From a bacterium (GTDB lineage: Bacteria > Blakebacterota > Blakebacteria > Blakebacterales > Blakebacteraceae), in contig JALGVQ010000072.1 of assembly GCA_025774615.1 (NCBI GenBank), positions 1-15,975 on the forward strand: DNA of 15,975 bases, in the 5' to 3' direction. Shown here piece after piece: positions 13,924 through 15,975 of the stretch. Both the position numbers and the translations under genes were made by a program. Each line of letters starts with the position of its first letter. Within the stretch, counting starts at the first letter, position 1. The notes beneath the pieces are model-generated. The model worked only from the letters and a program-made list of their open reading frames with translations, was not told the DNA's origin and made no database searches.

Positions 13924-15975
13924 TCAATCCCGCAAACCGCCACCCTGCCCCAACAGTCGTTCCACTTCCTGCCGGATCATGTTGAGTTCATGGTTCAGCA
14001 TCTCAAACCGGTGCTGGACGTCGGTGCTGAGTTTCACATCTCCCCGGCTGGTGGCTCCACTGAGGTAACTGATCTGCGACACCAGTCCCGGTTTGCTGTA
14101 GCGAATCGGTGGGGTCTCAAGTCTGGCTGCCACCTCCTCCAGGCCCTTCAGGGTAACCGCTTCCTGCCCGGCTGCTCCCTCCATGCCATCGATCGCTTCC
14201 CGGACCCGCGCGGAGATCGCCCTGACATCGGCCACCATCTTCTGCATCCGCACATTGTGCTTATACAGTGCTATCAGATCGATGTCAGTGATTCCATCAG
14301 CAGCGACTCGCGGATCGATCAGCACGTTTATCCACTCGGTCATGATCGATTCACCGACCGTCATCTGTACGCGATACCGTCCCGGCGGCATGGTCACACC
14401 GTTTTCATGCCGCACATTCCACACAAAGCGGTTGAGCCCCATGTGTACCGTAACCCGGGAAGCGAATCCTCCGGCTCGGCGACCGCCCCGCCCCTGCATC
14501 ATCACAGCAGCCGGTGCCCGGGTGGTGGTACTGCCCTGACCGGCAGCAGCGTCAGCTGTACCCGATCCGGAGAACGCATTTACCTGATTCCCGTTCGCAT
14601 CGAAGATCTCGATGGTCACCGGGCCTTCTGTTCCTGCCGGCAGATAGTACTCGATCATCGGGCCGATCAGATTGGCACCGGTAGTGGTTCGATACCCATC
14701 GCGAGGCGAGTAGAGCCGTGCTCCTTCGGTCGAGGTTGACGGCGTTATCTGGTGGAGCGAGCTGAGGTTGTCGAGAACCCAGAAGGCGCGACCCTGGGTC
14801 GCGATAACCAGATCGTTGCGGTGGACCTTCAAGTCGGTGATCGGAACGTTGGGCATGTTCAGCTGGAACGACTGCCAGTTGGCCCCGTTGTCGAACGAGA
14901 CGAAGAGTCCGAATTCTGTACCGGCATAGAGCAGTCCCTCACGCTCGGGATCCTCGCGCACCACCCTGGTCGGCCAGTCTTCCGGGATACCGTTGGTCCC
15001 GTCGGTCAGCAAGGTCCAGGTCTCACCGTAGTCATCAGTCCGGTAGAGGTAGGGGTGGTAGTCACCCAGGAGGTAGCGGTGGACTGCGTAGAAAGCCGAT
15101 CCCGGACGATGGGGCGAGGGTTCGATGTACTGCACCCGACCACCGGGAAGCAGGTCGGGAGGAGTGATGTTTTTCCATGTCTGACCGTGATCACGGGTGA
15201 CGTGGAAGGGGCCGTCATTGGCACCGACCCAGATAACACCAGGTTCAAAGAGAGACTCCCTGATGCTATAGACGACGCTGTAGATCTCTTCACCCGTCAT
15301 GTCTCTTGTGATCGGTTCCCCGCTGATCCCCTGCATGCCGGGTGGATTCCAGGTCAGGTCGGGGCTGATGACCTCCCAGCTCGCTCCCTCATTCCGGGTG
15401 CGATGTACGTACTGGCTGCCGTAATAGAGGATGCCGGGGTCGTGCGGAGAGATTTCCATCGGAGCGACACGCTGGATTCGCCAGGTGAGGTCTGCGGGAG
15501 GTGATCCGTAGAGAGATTCCACTCCCACCCAGTACGGCCACCGCATACCGGTCGCGAGGTTCATCCGCTCGAACAATCCCTTGCACGACCCGTAGACGAT
15601 GTTGGGATCGATCGGATGCGGCATGATCGGCCCGGTCTCACACCCCGGTCCACTCCGCCACGCTTCGAGATCGTACGGATTGGCGATGCTCGAGATGATG
15701 ATGGTCGAATTGTCCTGCTGGGCCCCATACAGATTATACGGGAAGGCATTATCAACGCAGACGCCGTAAAGCTCTGACGTGGGCTGGTTCATCTGGGTCG
15801 ACCATGTTGCTCCACCGTCGAAGGAGACGTTTGCACCGCCGTCGTTGGCCTGGATCATGATCTGACCATCGTTCTGGCTGACCCAGATGTCGTGATTGTC
15901 ACCATGCGGCGTGCGCATCGACCTCATGGTGACCCCGCCGTCTATCGATTTGAAAAATCCTTCGGCACCGGCATA
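13924..15975 (-). CDS. BNR/Asp-box repeat protein (VPS10/sortilin-like, 'glycosyl hydrolase' type), N-terminus cut by the window edge
   Basis: 683 residues are visible and the frame is still open at the right edge (YAGAEGFFKSIDGGVT precedes the first ATG at 15927), so the gene continues outside. Repeated Asp-box motifs (S/T-x-D-x-G-x-x-W) appear: SIDGGVT, SFDGGATW, TRDHGQTW, RTDDYGETW and SFDNGANW, with degenerate copies such as TRNEGASW. This indicates a beta-propeller of the VPS10/BNR type. After the propeller come a domain with VTIEIFDANGNQV, a low-complexity linker rich in Thr, Ala and Gly (TTTRAPAAVMMQGRGGRRAG), a segment FVWNVRHENGVTMPPGRYRV and a helical tail (RFEMLNHELNMIRQEVERLL). 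Whole proteins of this type are usually about 1000 residues and secreted. Despite the common label, sugar hydrolysis is unproven. Confidence 0.88.
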   Translation of the reverse strand, partial: YAGAEGFFKSIDGGVTMRSMRTPHGDNHDIWVSQNDGQIMIQANDGGANVSFDGGATWSTQMNQPTSELYGVCVDNAFPYNLYGAQQDNSTIIISSIANPYDLEAWRSGPGCETGPIMPHPIDPNIVYGSCKGLFERMNLATGMRWPYWVGVESLYGSPPADLTWRIQRVAPMEISPHDPGILYYGSQYVHRTRNEGASWEVISPDLTWNPPGMQGISGEPITRDMTGEEIYSVVYSIRESLFEPGVIWVGANDGPFHVTRDHGQTWKNITPPDLLPGGRVQYIEPSPHRPGSAFYAVHRYLLGDYHPYLYRTDDYGETWTLLTDGTNGIPEDWPTRVVREDPEREGLLYAGTEFGLFVSFDNGANWQSFQLNMPNVPITDLKVHRNDLVIATQGRAFWVLDNLSSLHQITPSTSTEGARLYSPRDGYRTTTGANLIGPMIEYYLPAGTEGPVTIEIFDANGNQVNAFSGSGTADAAAGQGSTTTRAPAAVMMQGRGGRRAGGFASRVTVHMGLNRFVWNVRHENGVTMPPGRYRVQMTVGESIMTEWINVLIDPRVAADGITDIDLIALYKHNVRMQKMVADVRAISARVREAIDGMEGAAGQEAVTLKGLEEVAARLETPPIRYSKPGLVSQISYLSGATSRGDVKLSTDVQHRFEMLNHELNMIRQEVERLLGQGGGLRD

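Overview
This is a bacterial window of fairly high GC content, densely coded on both strands, with no rRNA, tRNA, CRISPR array or insertion sequence that I can see. The organism cannot be named from the sequence. It probably belongs to an environmental group with duplicated FtsX/MacB 'orphan' permeases next to PadR regulators (common in Acidobacteriota, Gemmatimonadota and related candidate phyla), and it appears to use selenocysteine.

Left end (1-658): a minus-strand two-gene module. A 61-residue protein, apparently started by CTG, overlaps a nucleotidyltransferase-fold gene that has lost its middle by an in-frame deletion. An extended -10 promoter lies upstream.

Sugar locus (659-5585, plus strand): a xylose isomerase-like enzyme, a xylulokinase broken by an out-of-frame deletion of about 20 codons, a Gfo/Idh/MocA dehydrogenase and a second xylose-isomerase-like TIM-barrel enzyme. 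Starts and spacing fit one operon for pentose or related sugar catabolism. Just after it (5606-about 5735) lies what looks like the orphaned C-terminal end of a membrane protein.

Selenoprotein (5732-6517, minus strand): an AhpC-type peroxiredoxin whose peroxidatic cysteine codon is UGA. A GGUC-loop hairpin starts 10 bases downstream, with the geometry of a bacterial SECIS element. The gene has its own extended -10 promoter and a structured leader of about 160 nt. This is the strongest finding in the window.

Permease operon (6578-10441, minus strand): padR, a 913-residue duplicated MacB/FtsX permease and a secreted TPR protein, joined by 8-nt and 4-nt overlaps. The divergent region to 10654 holds two dyads of identical geometry, one per direction.

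Right part (10654-15975): a secreted DUF2914 protein (+), then on the minus strand a DUF6599-type lipoprotein, a Tat-exported aldo/keto reductase with two four-cysteine iron-sulfur motifs, a stand-alone receiver protein, and the C-terminal part of a large BNR/VPS10-type repeat protein that runs off the right edge.

Three genes in the first 5.8 kb carry internal or 5' deletions while their remaining parts still read well. This could be recent gene decay or an assembly defect, and it should be settled from reads before any metabolic conclusion is drawn.
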